A DNA stretch of 64,000 bases from Hygrophila difformis (taxonomy: Eukaryota; Streptophyta; Magnoliopsida; Lamiales; Acanthaceae): contig JAOANR010000006.1 in NCBI GenBank assembly GCA_030278955.1, positions 32,019,383 to 32,083,382 of the forward strand, written 5' to 3'. Shown here piece after piece: positions 11,105 through 22,890 of this stretch. The notes beneath the pieces were generated by a model, which made no database searches, was not told the DNA's origin, and worked only from the letters and a program-made list of their open reading frames with translations. The number at the start of each line of letters is the position of its first letter. Within the stretch, counting starts at the first letter, position 1. Made by a program: the position numbers and the translations under genes.

Positions 11105-12060
11105 TTAATTAATAGGCCTAATGTTTATTCCTTCGGCGATACACCAGCACCTGTCTTGGCCCTTCATCAACTCCCAAATCCACTTCAATCTCTGCACCTT
11201 GCTCAACTCCCACCGCTTCCCCTGTTTCCTTTCCTTGCTCTCTATCGTACTTTGTCTCAACAGCATCCCAGACTCCTTCATCAATGGCCATAAGAAATGC
11301 TCGCATCTTGGCTTTCCAGTAGGAAAATTTTGTGCCATCAAGTAGGGGCGGCCTGGAACTGGGTCAACAACTGGATCTCACCTGAAGTTGTGTGTGCACT
11401 GATACCAATTGTTGGGTCCCTTATTCTTGTCGAGATCTGAAACTTATTAAATCTGTTTGTTCAAGAAGGAATTCAAACACACGCCTCGAACATTATTTGT
11501 AGGTTATTACAAAATCAAGCACCACGGAATAAAATGTGTGAAAGTAAAAATGAACAAACAGAAAGTTGTTGACCCAGTTTGGCCAAAGCCCACGTCTGGG
11601 GGATACCATTTCAGGAGACTTTCCACTAGATGTTCCAACACTGGGTTCCGACCCGAACATTAGCGAACGTAAATCTGCCATCACTTCAACAGCCAAGCAG
11701 AAAGTTGTATTGACCAAAACATCCCCGTTTTGGTGAAGATCCCTCCAAGACCTTTCTCCAACCCCTCAAAGGTGCCCACTTCAAGTTTCCCTCGAACGAA
11801 GCCTGTGATGCGATCCTCCTTGGTCTTCTCCTACTCTTTGAAAGCGCGGTGTCAACATGACGAATGCCTTGGAAGATACCCACACATATTATCGTCACCT
11901 TTATGTGTAGATTTACGGAATCCATCTTCTCCAAATGTTCAACCAAGGGCAATGACATTCATATATATAACGTGAGAATCGAAATGTCACTGCTTTTGAG
12001 TTCTTCAACCAAATGATTCGAATCGATTAATTCATGGTTGAAGAACTCGTATTTTCTTCC
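11105..12060 (-). mobile_element. Ty1/copia fragment: gag N-terminus, PBS and LTR edge
   Basis: On the minus strand, 11341-11118 reads a copia gag N-terminus with KFSYWKAKMRAFL and IDEGVWDAVETKY, the block found before UBN2-type gag domains. Just upstream on that strand is a primer-binding site TTGGTATCAGTGC (complement of 11397-11409). Adjacent to it an LTR ends in GGGACCCAACA (plus-strand TGTTGGGTCCC at 11410). The LTR must extend to higher coordinates, but its far end cannot be placed with confidence. No pol is attached, so this is a truncated remnant. Confidence 0.65.
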
Positions 12061-12962
12061 TCACCCTGGGACGATTGTTTGTGAATTTTTTTCTTTGAAA
12101 ATCTCGTCCACTGCTTCTTGCCATCCGGAGGGGTCTTCATATAGCTGCAAGAATCCGAGTTCAAGGAAGGTGAATATTCACCATTAATTCACAACCTTTC
12201 TTAAAGAGCTCATTCCAGAAATAACTTGATTTAGTTGCCTTGAATATCAATTCCTTATTTTTGAAATTCGTCTGGAGCCATTGGGAACATTCCAGAGATC
12301 AGCGTATATTTTTTCCAAAAATAATTCGCCTCTGGATAAGATTTTCCGTGGAGTTCAGCCCGGTGTTCGAACATCGGGTGGAACACATACAACAAAATCT
12401 GGTCCCAACAAGTTCAAACCATTTTCATGCATTTCTGGTTGTTGTAATGACTTGTGAGAGCTGCTCTTTCACTTGTAAGTAGATGAAAATTTTCAGATGG
12501 TTTTGGTTAAAATAGGTTCAAGGACATGTCGTGAAACATTTATTTTGTTTCTCGTTACCATATGAAAATCAAGGGAGTAATTTGTTTGTTACTTTAGTTG
12601 TTGTTGAAGAAAATATGATTGATTGAGAAGTTGCGGTAAGGAAGCGTCGATTTCTTTGTTATAATTTCAAATAGAGGATAACTAAAGGTTTTTAAGATTG
12701 AGATGGCTTGGATTATTTTTATCTTTGCAGTATCGAGATTGTAGGACCGAAATTCTAAAATCCTACTACATTGCAACAATCGATATAAAAAATTATATAT
12801 ATATGATATATCTATATCTATATAATATATAAAAACAATATCGCTTATGAACAATAATCTACCCTTATAAACAGTAAGCTATCATTTCTCTTTCACGAAA
12901 ATCCCTTTATGAACACAAACCTACCCATATTCATAATATTCACTTTCTGCACGCAATCCAAT
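12061..12962. other. Unrecognised, partly LTR-like
   Basis: No gene is seen. The first few hundred bases may belong to the copia LTR beginning at 11410. An AT-rich stretch with (TA)n and (TATC)n runs at about 12790-12830. Confidence 0.4.
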
Positions 12963-15009
12963 ATATATATATATTTTTTTGGTAACACAGCCTAAAGAGG
13001 CGAGCAAAGAGAGGAAAAAAAAAGAAGGAAAACAATAAACTACTTCATGCGAACATAAATGACTTCACTTGCATCCTTTCCAACAAGATGAAGAACATCA
13101 TCTGGCGGGAAGGCCCAAGTGGTGTAGAACTCCTCCAACCGATCAGCCTTGCGAGCAAGCCCATCAGCAACCTGATTACCTTCCCGAAACACATGGCGCA
13201 GCAAGCAACCATCCAAGCTTTGAAGCAAGTCCCGAACCTCTTTAACCATAGGCCAAAGTGAATGACGAACCAATACAGCACCAAGCACAAGCTTAATGAC
13301 ATCAAGCGAATCCACATAGCACACCTTCACTCCAACACCCATCTGTTTTGCCAAGAGAAGACCAAAGCGAAGAGCTAGAAGCTCGGCTTCCAGAATAGAC
13401 CGAGCACCAAGTGCACCACCACACCCCATAATCCATTGCCCAGCGGATGATCGAAGCGCCGCACCAAACCCCGACCTGGCAGGCGCAGGCAAAACACAAG
13501 CGTCAGTATGAAGGACAATACCATTCACACCATCCTCCACCCATGTGATCTCCCGAGGCACCCTTATCTTCGCGGCAGGAGGATCACGGACGTCCAAGCA
13601 GCGGAGGAGCTGCATCGCCGAAGCCACCACCCTCGACCTATCAGTTTGCACACCTTGAAATATCCTACCATTCCTTTCACACCAAATGGCCCATAATATA
13701 GCAATAAAACGGTTACCCCATGTCCTCCATGCCCATTCACACCAATGCCGACAATCCAAAGTATCCACACTATCAATAATATCTCGTAGGAAAAATCCAC
13801 ACTGCATCCAAACTTGCTCCGCCCAAGTGCAAAGAAATAAGGCATGCCGCCAATCATCAACAAATACCCCACAAAGGGAGCACAGAGGAGAAGAAGAGAG
13901 GCCTCGAGAATGGCGCAACAGGTTACATGGCAGGGAGCCATGGCCGAGAATCCACAGGAGCATACCAATTTTCTCTGGGATGGATCGACGCCAAATCCAC
14001 GCCCAGCCTGCAGGGGATTCACTCTCCGGACATAACCAGTTGTAACCCGAGCGAACACTGTACACACCCTGGATGTCTCCACGCCAACTCAACACGTCCA
14101 GCGAGCTTTCATGCATGAACGGCGCTGGGGAATCTTCAATCTTCTTCAGAATATCAGCGGCCAACCAAGAGTAAACCATGTTCAACAACGACCATTATCT
14201 ATAACATCTCGAATGCGTAAATGCAAGTCATGAACATCAATGAACGAGACATGAGAGACCATGCAGGAGCCGTCCCACCATGGCGAGAACCAGAAGGAAC
14301 TTGCCCCGTTGCCAATCCGCACCCCATAACCACTGCTAAAAGTTTCGCCAACCTTAATCAAGGTTTTCCATACTTTCGAGCCGCGGTAGTGGTCTTTAGG
14401 CATGACGCCCGGCTCCAGCCCATACTTCTCACGTAAGGCACGCACCCAGAGCTTATCGGGCTCAGTTAGGAGCTGCCAAAGTTGCTTTCCCAAGAGGGCT
14501 AAATTCATCTGACGACATCTCTTGATTCCCAAACCTCCACACCTCCTTGAGCGGGTAACAGTTTCCCAATTAATAAGATGTAGCCCACGCCCCTCAGCAC
14601 CCTTCCATATCCATCTACGTATAAGCTTATCAACCTTATTGCACACCGCGATAGGTAGCATGTGAACTTGCATTGTGTAAATAGGAATGGCATTCAAGAC
14701 CGCACGTGCTAGGGTAACACGACTTGCCTTATTCAAGAGGAAGGAGGACCATGCACTCAACATGTCTTCAAGCTGCTTAACAAGACCATCAAAGTGAGCA
14801 ATTTTCATCCGCCCATGGATGATCGGGAAGCCGAGATAAGTTTCCAAGTCATCCACAGCCGTGACCCCCAAAACATCCCTCAAGAGAGCCTTGTCTGCAA
14901 GAGAAGCCGAAGGAGAGCAAAAGGCACTAGATTTCATAGCATTCATTTGCAAACCTGACCGAGATCCAAAGCGTGAAAGAACCGAAGCCATACTGCGAAT
15001 ACTTCCCAA
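12963..15009 (-). pseudogene. 5'-truncated LINE, family L2x: RT thumb, zf-RVT, RNase H
   Basis: On the minus strand two long frames overlap by a few bases (15009-14182, 275 aa; 14188-13040, 382 aa), indicating one frameshift. The first holds the end of the RT domain (FGSRSGLQMN, YLGFPIIHGRMK, CGGLGIKRCRQMNLALLGKQ). The second holds the zf-RVT region (WRRSIPEKIGMLLW, SSPLCSLCG, DDWRHALFLC). It also holds an RNase H domain with HTDA, EAELLAL, YVDSLD and VADGLARKA carrying the four acidic positions, and ends VIYVRMK. The 3' end runs into TGTTACCAAAAAAATATATA at about 12990-12966, the same tail as the copy at 47.1 kb. Endonuclease and RT palm are missing, as expected for 5' truncation. Confidence 0.9.
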
Positions 15010-15422
15010 TATATATTTTTAATCACTAATAACTCAAATGGCATATTTAAGTAAAAATTATGAGAATTTGATATTCTAAATCTATGTGATTAGACAAATC
15101 TAACAAGATCTCAATTGACTATATTTTATCTTATATAATTATATTAAAAAGTGAATAAAAATTACTCAATAAACAGTGATAAAACCTCATTCGTGTCAAT
15201 TAAAAAGGAGAGAATGAAGTACATTTTTAAGGCTTAATAACCTAAAATGTGTATGAATAAAAATTTTAAAAGTTTGATACTTTAAAAGTACAAGATGTAA
15301 TGAATCCAACAAGACCCCAATTCACTATATTCTTTCTTCTATAGAGGTATAGATATTAGTCAAAGTTTGGTAATAAATATTAACAAAAGTCAATCATTTT
15401 TCACTGTAAAAAATGGAGGAAG
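15010..15422 (+). mobile_element. Two adjacent M1 MITE remnants
   Basis: Two diverged copies of the M1 MITE core lie side by side. The first (about 15010-15224) contains ACAAATCTAACAAGATCTC followed by TTGACTATATTTTATCTTAT. The second (about 15231-15422) contains AATGAATCCAACAAGACCCC and ends with AATGGAGGAAGTA. Terminal repeats are eroded in the first. Confidence 0.55.
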
Positions 15423-15552
15423 TATATAAAAGCATAATACACTTTTAAAAATAGGAGAACTAAATTGGAGTGAAAATTCAGATTAGATAATTTAATTTCA
15501 TTAATTATTATGAATAAATAAATATTATCAAATATGTAACAAAAACTTTATG

Positions 15553-15690
15553 GATTTTTTTTTTGAGAAGCCAAAGCCAGAGAAAAAGCGGTGGGAGCGC
15601 ATGACACACAAATTACAAATGGAGTAAAGGGGTGTGATAGGGAGCCAGGTGAAGAATTGAACCCCTAACCTAAGGGTGGAAGTCATGGGT
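15553..15690 (-). repeat. tRNA-derived SINE, family S1
   Basis: Read on the minus strand it has a B-box-like GGTTCAATTC block. The family-specific run GTAATTTGTGTG follows, and the element ends CTTTGGCTTCTC plus about ten A (15564-15555). The A-box region is eroded. The poly(A) tail shows the orientation. Confidence 0.7.
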
Positions 15691-16040
15691 TGATATTATA
15701 TTATTATTTAAATAGAATTTTAATATTTGTTATTATTTTCAACAAATACTTTATGAAGTAAAATTATATTTTATATGATAACAAATACTTTAATTTATAT
15801 TTTATATATTGATATTATATTCATTAATGGATAATAAATATTCGTATTAAATAGATTAAATGAATTATATAATTGCATAAGTTGATCAAATTATGCTAGA
15901 CATCCCACAAAATCATGTCATTATGAAATTTGAGATGATGGTACATTTTAAATTTTAATTTACAAGAGTATTTTCTTATGTTTTTTCTAATTTAATTTGG
16001 AAATATCTTCATCTTTGTAAAATTTTAAATTTCTTAATGT
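15691..16040. other. AT-rich spacer
   Basis: Very AT-rich DNA with no gene. The runs TTATATTTTATATGATAACAA and TTTATATTTTATATATTGAT form a weak direct repeat. Nothing further is supported. Confidence 0.5.
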
Positions 16041-16190
16041 GGGGTCGGGGACTTACCCTAGTGGTCAAGTCCCCCATCACCCAACCAATAGGTTGGGGAT
16101 TCGATCCCCACCCGGCCCCATATCTCTCCCCTTTTATCCCTTTGTAATTTGTGTGGTATGGGCCTCTACCACTCTTTCCTAGCCTGTAAA
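16041..16190 (+). repeat. tRNA-derived SINE, family S1, 5' part (split by LTR element)
   Basis: It contains an A-box-like ACTTACCCTAGTGG, a B box GGATTCGATCCC and the family block TTTGTAATTTGTGTGG, and stops at CTAGCCTGTAAA where the gypsy LTR begins. The missing 3' end (GGCTGTTCAGCAAAAAA) lies at 25492-25508 beyond the LTR element. A complete family member at 60235-60417 shows these two parts are contiguous in the family. It is not a tRNA gene: there is no cloverleaf 3' half. Confidence 0.85.
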
Positions 16191-18973
16191 TGTAACACCC
16201 GAGAAAAAAACAAATTCAAATTGTTTTGAACTACGTCATGACTTGATCCCTTCACAGGGTACGTAGGCAGCTTGGAACTAATTCTAAGTTCAGTCAAAAA
16301 ATAAATCACAAAATAAATCATAAAATAAATCATAAAATAAATCACAAAATAAATCACAAGATCGATCGCAAGGACGATAGGAGGAGTTGGAACTAATTAG
16401 GGCACGGAAATGTTACGAGCGATAAGCCGAACTCGTAACAAGTTTAAGGTAAAGATCCCGAACCGGAGACGACCCGAGGAGTCGAGCTAACACGTAGAGG
16501 GTAGAAAACCGATAGAGGAAAGCAAGAAAAGACCCGACGGAACACGCGGACCGCCGAACCGGACGGTCCGGCCGGCCCGCGCTCGCCGCGCGCCGCAGCG
16601 CGGCCACCGCGCGGAAGGCGGAGTCGCGACTCCAGGCCTGGCGCGCGTGCTCCGTACGGGCAAAGGCGTAGGTGCGCGTCACCAGCGCGCCAGACGTGCT
16701 GAAGGTGTAAACTTTCCTTCCATGGCGATTTCCTTGCCGAAAGTTCGACCCCTAACCATGGCAACCGAATCCCAGCCTTAGGGAAGGCTATAGGACGGTA
16801 ATGGGGCGTCCAAATCCCCATAACTCACAGAAACACTCAAGCCTCCCCTCCATTCTTCCTCTCCAAGTCAAAACTCTCTTCGAATAAACTTTCCGGCGAG
16901 CATTCCGGCGACGACGAGGCGAAAGGAACCAAGCCCTGCCTTCTAGACTCTTGGTAAGCTATGGTATAATGTTTTAGTTCGTCCATACAACTTAGAAACT
17001 CGAAATCTAACCCTTTTCTTTTACTACGATTTCACGTCGGAAAACGAACAAAAAGCGATCGGAGAAGTTGGCCGTTCGTCGCGACCCTTAGATGTCCGGA
17101 AACCTGTTCCAGCGACTCTAATCTCTAACTAAGTAAGTTAAGACCTTACTCACAAACTTTTGTGGTTTATTGTTGTTTAAAACTCGAGATCTATGCCCGT
17201 AACAAAAATCGATTTTCAAAAATCCTATTTTCGTCCAATCTCAAAAACTCGCCTAAAACTCGACCTTCGGGAATTCAAACCGAAAACTTTTCAACATAGA
17301 TTTTGTTCCTAAGCCTTTAATCTATCTTGTGTCCAAATTTCAGCCATTGACATTAAGATTTGCTATCCCAAATTTCGCCGTAAACTTTCTGTGACAAACT
17401 GAACGTTCCAAACTATTGACAGATTTTCTTATTCGACTTGATGCATGTTTTTCACCTGTTTTTAGAATGATTCAACTTTTCATTTCTAAACAAAAGTTGT
17501 AGATAATTGTGTTTAGATTATGCATATATAAAATTTCATGGATTTTGGAGTTTATTTGATATGTCAAACGGCCGAATTTCAGAACCTGTTTTAAGCGATC
17601 TTTTGAGTCCGCGCGTGTACAACGTGTTGTGATCGATTTTTGAACATCTAAAATTCATTATTTCTAAATTATTAAAACATTAAAGTTGTTCATTAATGTG
17701 TTGTATATCTCCTGTAAAAATTTCAGATCAATTGGCTTTGAAATGAATTTTTAATCGGCGTCGCACGAACCTGTGACGAAATCAGTTTTTGAGACAGAAA
17801 TTACCTTTTGTAAAGAACTCAAATTTTGACTCACTTAGAAACCTTATTTCCAAAAACTTAAAACATGAAAGTTGTTCGTGTGTGTGTTTTTGAGCTACTG
17901 TGTAAATTTCAGAATTTTTGGTGTAAAAATGAATTTTTAATTAAGAAAGGCGTAAACTGTGTCGAATCGGATTTTTCGAACTTGAGAAAACTCGAACTAT
18001 GAAACGCGATATCGAATCTTTGATCACTTGAAATACAAACTTTCGAAAAATCCCGTTCACTAGGCTGAGCCGATCTTCATGCTAATCATTATCTTTGAGA
18101 CTGCCTCGTTAGTGGTCTCCTTACTATCTGAGATTGCCTCGTTAATGATCTCGCGCGCTGTGTTTTGGATCGCCTCGTTAGTGGTCCTGTTATCTTTTGA
18201 GACTGCCTCGTTAGTGGTCTCCCATTGTTGTGGACTGCCTCGTTAGTGGTCCTATGTTGAGATTGCCTCGTTAGTGATCTCCCGGTATGGTGTCCTCTTC
18301 TTAGTTTGCGGGATAAAATATAAAAGACTTGTGTGAGTGTTAATTACGCTTAAATCTTATTTACCATGTTTTTAAATTACGCATTTAAATTACGTCATTT
18401 AAATTATGCTTTTAAAATTCCGCTTTTAAATTAAGTCTTTTAAATATGTATTTTCGTCTTGAATAAATTAATCATGTTTTCCGCTGCGAATAAAATATGG
18501 ATTTTTAAATTAATGCATGAAAGGTGAAATCTTTGGATTTAAACACATGTAACCCCTTAAATTGTTAGTTAGGGATTAACTTACTCAGTATATTTTTATA
18601 CTGATAAACCATTGTCATTTTTCTTTTACAGAGTATGTCGAGTGACGCATGCATATGCACTTGGGGGAAACCATTTATGGACATTTTAAATTCTGCATCG
18701 TACTGTTTTTACCGGGTCTGTTAAACCCGAGGATTTGGCCATGTTGGCCGTGATTTACTTTCCGCTGCATTTACTCTATTTTCGCGCATGATGATTATTA
18801 CTATCGTATTTTGAATTAAGTATTATAAATTTCCGGACTAAATCTTGAATTGTTTTAAATCTTTTACGTACCCACAAGCCTTGCATCTCCTTAGTGAGCT
18901 CGGGAAGCCGTGTCTTGCTAGGGAGATATGGCGGTGACATCCCGGCCTGGGTTATCAAATCCGGGGTGTTACA
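16191..18973 (+). repeat. 5' LTR of the gypsy derivative
   Basis: The LTR is 2783 bp, TGTAACACCC...GGGGTGTTACA. It contains a GC-rich patch (16540-16690), a six-unit stem-loop array (18097-18281), a TATA-like ATAAAATATAAAAG right after it (18314-18327), an AT-rich series of TTTAAATTAYG repeats (18363-18440) and a TGGCGGTGACATCCC block close to the end (18929). It is longer than the 3' LTR because of one segment at about 16751-17251 that the 3' copy lacks. Confidence 0.95.
18097..18281 (+). promoter_or_regulatory. Six-unit covarying stem-loop array in 5' LTR
   Basis: Six units share the loop TGCCTCGTTAGTG (13 nt, at most one change each) bounded by complementary arms. The arms are GAGAC/GTCTC (18097), GAGAT/ATCTC (18130), GGAT/GTCC (18167, one G-T pair), GAGAC/GTCTC (18199), GGAC/GTCC (18232) and GAGAT/ATCTC (18259). 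The arm changes compensate each other while the loop stays constant. The array is immediately upstream of a TATA-like stretch. It may act as paired protein-binding half-sites in DNA or as RNA hairpins, and the sequence does not decide which. Confidence 0.85.
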
Positions 18974-18991
18974 AGTTGTTATCAGAGCCCG
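18974..18991 (+). promoter_or_regulatory. Primer-binding site (tRNA-iMet type)
   Basis: AGTTGTTATCAGAGCCCG directly follows the LTR end. It resembles TGGTATCAGAGCC, the site complementary to the 3' end of initiator tRNA-Met used by most plant LTR elements, with one mismatch (TGTTATC in place of TGGTATC). Confidence 0.85.
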
Positions 18992-19353
18992 GAAAATTTT
19001 TAAAGCTACTACTATTATTTTAAACCATTATTTTTTTTTAAAACCCAAGTATTATTTTTAAAATTATTTATTTTGACTACTAGTATTATTTTAGCCCAAA
19101 AGCTTATTTTTACATAGCCCAAAATCTTAGCCAAAAGAAATATTAAATTTTTGGACCACTATAGAGGCCCAACTTTTATTCTTACCCATGTAGTAGATTT
19201 ATTTTAAAATACATAGATAAATTACATTTTAAATGGGGAAAGGGGGACTTGCACTTGCACATTGCATATGCATACTTCACATAGTTTTAAATTTCTGCAT
19301 ATCTTAACCTTACTTGAAATATGTCTAACTCTAACTTCCCTTATTGACATTAG

Positions 19354-19731
19354 ATGGCCGAACCCAACGCGAACATGACCAATCTGATGATGAAACTGAC
19401 CAACGCATACCTCGAGTCCCAACAGCATATCAATCACTTCAAGGCTCGAGTGGGGCATCTAGAGAGTAACGTGGACTATCTGAGACATCTTAGGGAAGCT
19501 GACCATCATGAAATAACCCAACTCAAGGCCCAAGTCGCCGAACTCCAAACCCAAGTGGTCACACTCCAAAACAAGGATAACGAACTGATGATGCAAATAG
19601 GACACTTAGGAGCTGAGCTGCTGGGCCTAGAGGCTGACATATTTCCTCCGAACCGGAGCCCGGTGGGGACACCCATTCCCATTGACGTATCCAGCGACGA
19701 GGACGATCACATCGAGGATGTACCTGCCTAG
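19354..19731 (+). CDS. Coiled-coil protein of the gypsy derivative
   Basis: A 125-aa frame begins MAEPNANMTNLMMKL, the first long frame after the primer site. Residues about 10-95 are heptad-like (HLESNVDYLRHL, HEITQLKAQVAELQTQV), predicting a coiled coil. The C-terminus is acidic (SSDEDDHIEDVPA). No CCHC knuckle or capsid-like block is present. It may be what remains of, or stands in the place of, gag. A weakly similar coiled-coil remnant (VQGLTSRLQRAEEEV) follows the LTR at 58284, so this small ORF may be a family feature. The 3' end of the ORF lies in a 50-bp tandem duplication. Confidence 0.6.
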   Translation: MAEPNANMTNLMMKLTNAYLESQQHINHFKARVGHLESNVDYLRHLREADHHEITQLKAQVAELQTQVVTLQNKDNELMMQIGHLGAELLGLEADIFPPNRSPVGTPIPIDVSSDEDDHIEDVPA

Positions 19732-19786
19732 TCACTGTATCCAGCGACGAGGACGATCACATCGAGGATGTACCTGCCTAGTCACT
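19687..19786. repeat. 50-bp tandem duplication
   Basis: A unit beginning GTATCCAGCGACGAGGACGA occurs at 19687 and 19737, identical copies. It duplicates the last codons and stop of the coiled-coil ORF, so the second copy is untranslated. Confidence 0.95.
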
Positions 19787-20516
19787 CTAGACTTAGAGAT
19801 CCATACTGATACACTATTACTATTTCTGTTTCGAATGCTTGTAACCCAAAATTATTTCTTGAGTAATAAAAGTACAAGCCTATTTAAATTTATTCCATAC
19901 ATTTTATTTAATTCTTTAACTACCATGATCAAATAAGGGAACATCCAACCCCAGACCCTGGAAACCCTAGACCGAAAAAAAAAACGAACAGGTTACCAAA
20001 AAAAAAATTAAAAATTTTATCTAGGGAACAACCCCCGACAACAACAACCAGTACACTAAGCAACCTCTACTAACAAACCCCAACAAATTGATACCTATTA
20101 AGACTATTCTTTATTCAATAAAATTTTCTCCTTACAAGCAGTTATTTATTTAACATACATATAGCTATTTAAACTCTACCCCGTATACCTTATCACATTA
20201 GTTTATCTAAGTTCCTTGAAGCGGCTTAGTCCCACAACGGCGCAAGTATTGTTAGGCAACCCACACACATATAGATGCGATAGGAAGGAACAGTAAATCC
20301 AGAACATCTCAAACCATAAAATAGGCAGAACAATTAAACCATGTTTCTAAACAGCAAGAAACAATTAACACAAGCCAAATACGTAACTAGGCAATAACGC
20401 AATGGAAATATAAACCATGAATCCCAGTCAACAGAAACATCCTCATAAGGAGGAAACTAAACAAAGTACGTCCGATACAAAACCTAAATGGAAACGCAAA
20501 TATGGAAGGAAAAACA

Positions 20517-21800
20517 TCACTGGTCAGGAGGCGGGAACTGCCGACGCATGTAGTCGTCCATCTGCCGCACATAGGCGTACATGTCGGACATGGTGGCCTG
20601 CTGCTGAGCCTGCCTCGTAGCGAACGAGTCCATACGGGTCTGGTAGAAGTCCAATCTAGCGTCTATGGCGTCATAACGAGCCTGCCCAGCTGCAAACCCG
20701 GCATCCATACCGACCCGCATCTCCTGCATCATCTGCAGCATCTGAGTCATCTCCTGTCCCTGAGGTGCCACTGCAGGAGGTGGAACTACTGGAGGAGGGG
20801 GTGGCTGCTCCGGTGGTACGACAATGATCAAGCCGCCATCATCAGGCTGCGGGTGAAGTACAGCACGGGGAGCCCCACGACGTAAGGCGCTACGCCGGGC
20901 AGCGTAAGTCGGGATACGGTAGCAACTGCCCACTACTAGATCGTACGGATCTGTCTCCGGTGTCATGCGAATCCCCTGTGCCGCGCACAAGCCACAGATG
21001 AGGTGAACATGGGTAATCACCCTACTCCCTCGTCCTCTCCGCATACCCCGCAAGTTGTCCTTGATACAAGCTCCCACATTCACCCTACCGTCTCGCGCGA
21101 TAAAGCAAATGGTCTCGTAGACGTGATCCAGGACGATATGGCTCCGGGTGATCGGCCGGACGCGCCCTAGCCATATCTGAGCAAGCTCTCGCCAAGGGGA
21201 GTCCATCGTCGTCAAACGCAGCTCATGACCGTGCTCGAGCTGAGGAGGCACTACGGTGCATAAGGTATCCCATGCAGGAGCAAGAACACGTCCCTCAGGC
21301 TGTGGGCGAAATGCGCCATCGTCAAGCAAGCCAAAATAGACATTGATCGCCCGAGCACTGAAGTCGAGATAGCGACCACGATCCCATACCCGAGATAGGT
21401 CGTCACCCTCCCCAAGACCGCCAATGTTGGCGATAACCTCCATAGCCAAATAACCGGAGGCAACGCCCTCGGGATGACGTGCAAGTCCGGTCCACTGCAA
21501 ATACTCCAAGACTGCACTGACCCTATCATCGCCTAGATGATGAGGATATATGCCTCTCTCAGGGACATAGGCCCTGTTTCGACGAAGCTCGTCGAAATAG
21601 AAGTCCTGGGCAGCCCTCGTCCTAAACCGAAACTTGTCGTGCCGGTGAGGACGCACCTCGTCAGGGAGACCCCTGAGTCTCGGGCCCCGCTGCTACTCGT
21701 CCTCCCCTGACTCGCTCTCATCGAAGTCAGGCACCGCCGGAGCGGCATGGCTGGGGCCAGCCTCATCAGCAACTCGTCTCCTAGTCCTCGGAGGACACAT
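20517..21800 (-). pseudogene. Antisense ORF: putative plant transposon protein domain
   Basis: A 1.28-kb frame runs antisense to the retroelement. From ATG at 21800 it reads MCPPRTRRRVADEAG, an acidic stretch, one in-frame TAG (about 21693), then 379 codons from the ATG at 21656 open to 20517. The body has FDELRRNRAYVPERG, YLDFSARAINVYFGL, ELAQIWLGRVRPITRSHIV and INVG-like RVNVGACI, the layout of the 'putative plant transposon protein' domain found in retroelement-associated proteins. A proline-rich linker (about residues 270-290) and a coiled C-terminus follow. Antisense extra ORFs between pol and the 3' LTR are known in some plant gypsy lineages. On this strand a possible 5' leader exon with a CAAG/GTATGA donor lies near 22460. 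Codon use is GC-rich (unlike the AT-rich flanks). Whether the single TAG is read through is unknown. Confidence 0.65.
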
Positions 21801-22890
21801 GAGAGACGCCAGAACAACCCACAAGAAGAGCAACATCCTGCACATCATCCAATACCAATCATAAGACTAAATTCCACACAAAACTCAAGCAGAAATACGT
21901 AAGAGACATCAGTATAGACTCCCAATGTGAATATGCCACAAGAACATCAAGTCCTATTGTTCACTAAGACAAACCGGAAGGTAATCTGGACGAAGGATAT
22001 GCTCAAACTAGTTCCAAGACCTTTGTGGCATTTCGTCAAACACGTTATGTGCGCAATCAACCAAAACCTAAATTACTAACAAACACACGGAAGTTGCCCA
22101 TAAAATGAAAATCACTCTAATAACAACGCATCGTTTCCTTACAGCACCAAACAACAAAGAAATGAGCTAATAATCACACCCTAATAACAACCAAACATCA
22201 AAAACTTCATAGTCTTCCTAAAGATTCAAATCCAACAAGAATTTGCCAAAAACATAAACACATTGTGGCATAAATACAAGCAAGGCAACAAGAGTGACAA
22301 CAATTACCACATACACTTGCTAATTTGCACAAATCAAGCCTAAAATTAACAAACCCCCAATTTTTGTACATAAACCCTAATTCCTAAATCTCTTCACATA
22401 TCAAGTCATTCAAAGCATAAAAATTGAAATTAGTAAGTGGGTTTAGTAGATTCATACCTTGGTAAGTGAAATTGAAGCCGAAATCAAGCAAACAGGAAGG
22501 TAAGTCGCCGGATTTAGAGAAAATTGGGGGTGTGGTCTCGAATGGGAAATGGCGGAGCGCGAGCCCTATTTTCTCGAACAGGGGCAGCCGCGCACCTGCC
22601 GCGCGCTGAAGCCCAAAACCGCGCAGCCACCGCGCGGGACCCAGAGGGAGTTTTATTTTTCCGATTTTGCTTAATCTCTTTTGCTATACACCCCTCACTT
22701 AACCCGAGCACACATTGACAGGGAGATACAACGACACGGGGCATCACCCGACATTATTCCTGACATGGACAGCAGAATTGCCTCACGTCTTCTTTTCGCA
22801 AGACTACAGAAAACCCTCGGGACGTAAATACATAGGGACCATAAGGAATCCTGTAAAGAGTGGGAAACCGCTTATTGACTAGCGTCACCA
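21801..22890. other. Internal region between antisense ORF and pol tail
   Basis: An AT-rich stretch (21830-22470) leads to a GC-rich patch (22500-22650). It may hold the promoter and a spliced leader of the antisense ORF. Frames here on either strand are short and unrecognised. Confidence 0.4.

Noticed and set aside
13508..14436. Plus-strand frames over the LINE at 13-15 kb
   Set aside because: They mirror the minus-strand zf-RVT/RNase H coding sequence; shadows.
18097..18281. CRISPR-like repeat-spacer array
   Set aside because: Regular short repeats are present, but the context is a plant LTR, spacers are short and partly similar, and no cas genes exist. Covarying hairpins fit better.
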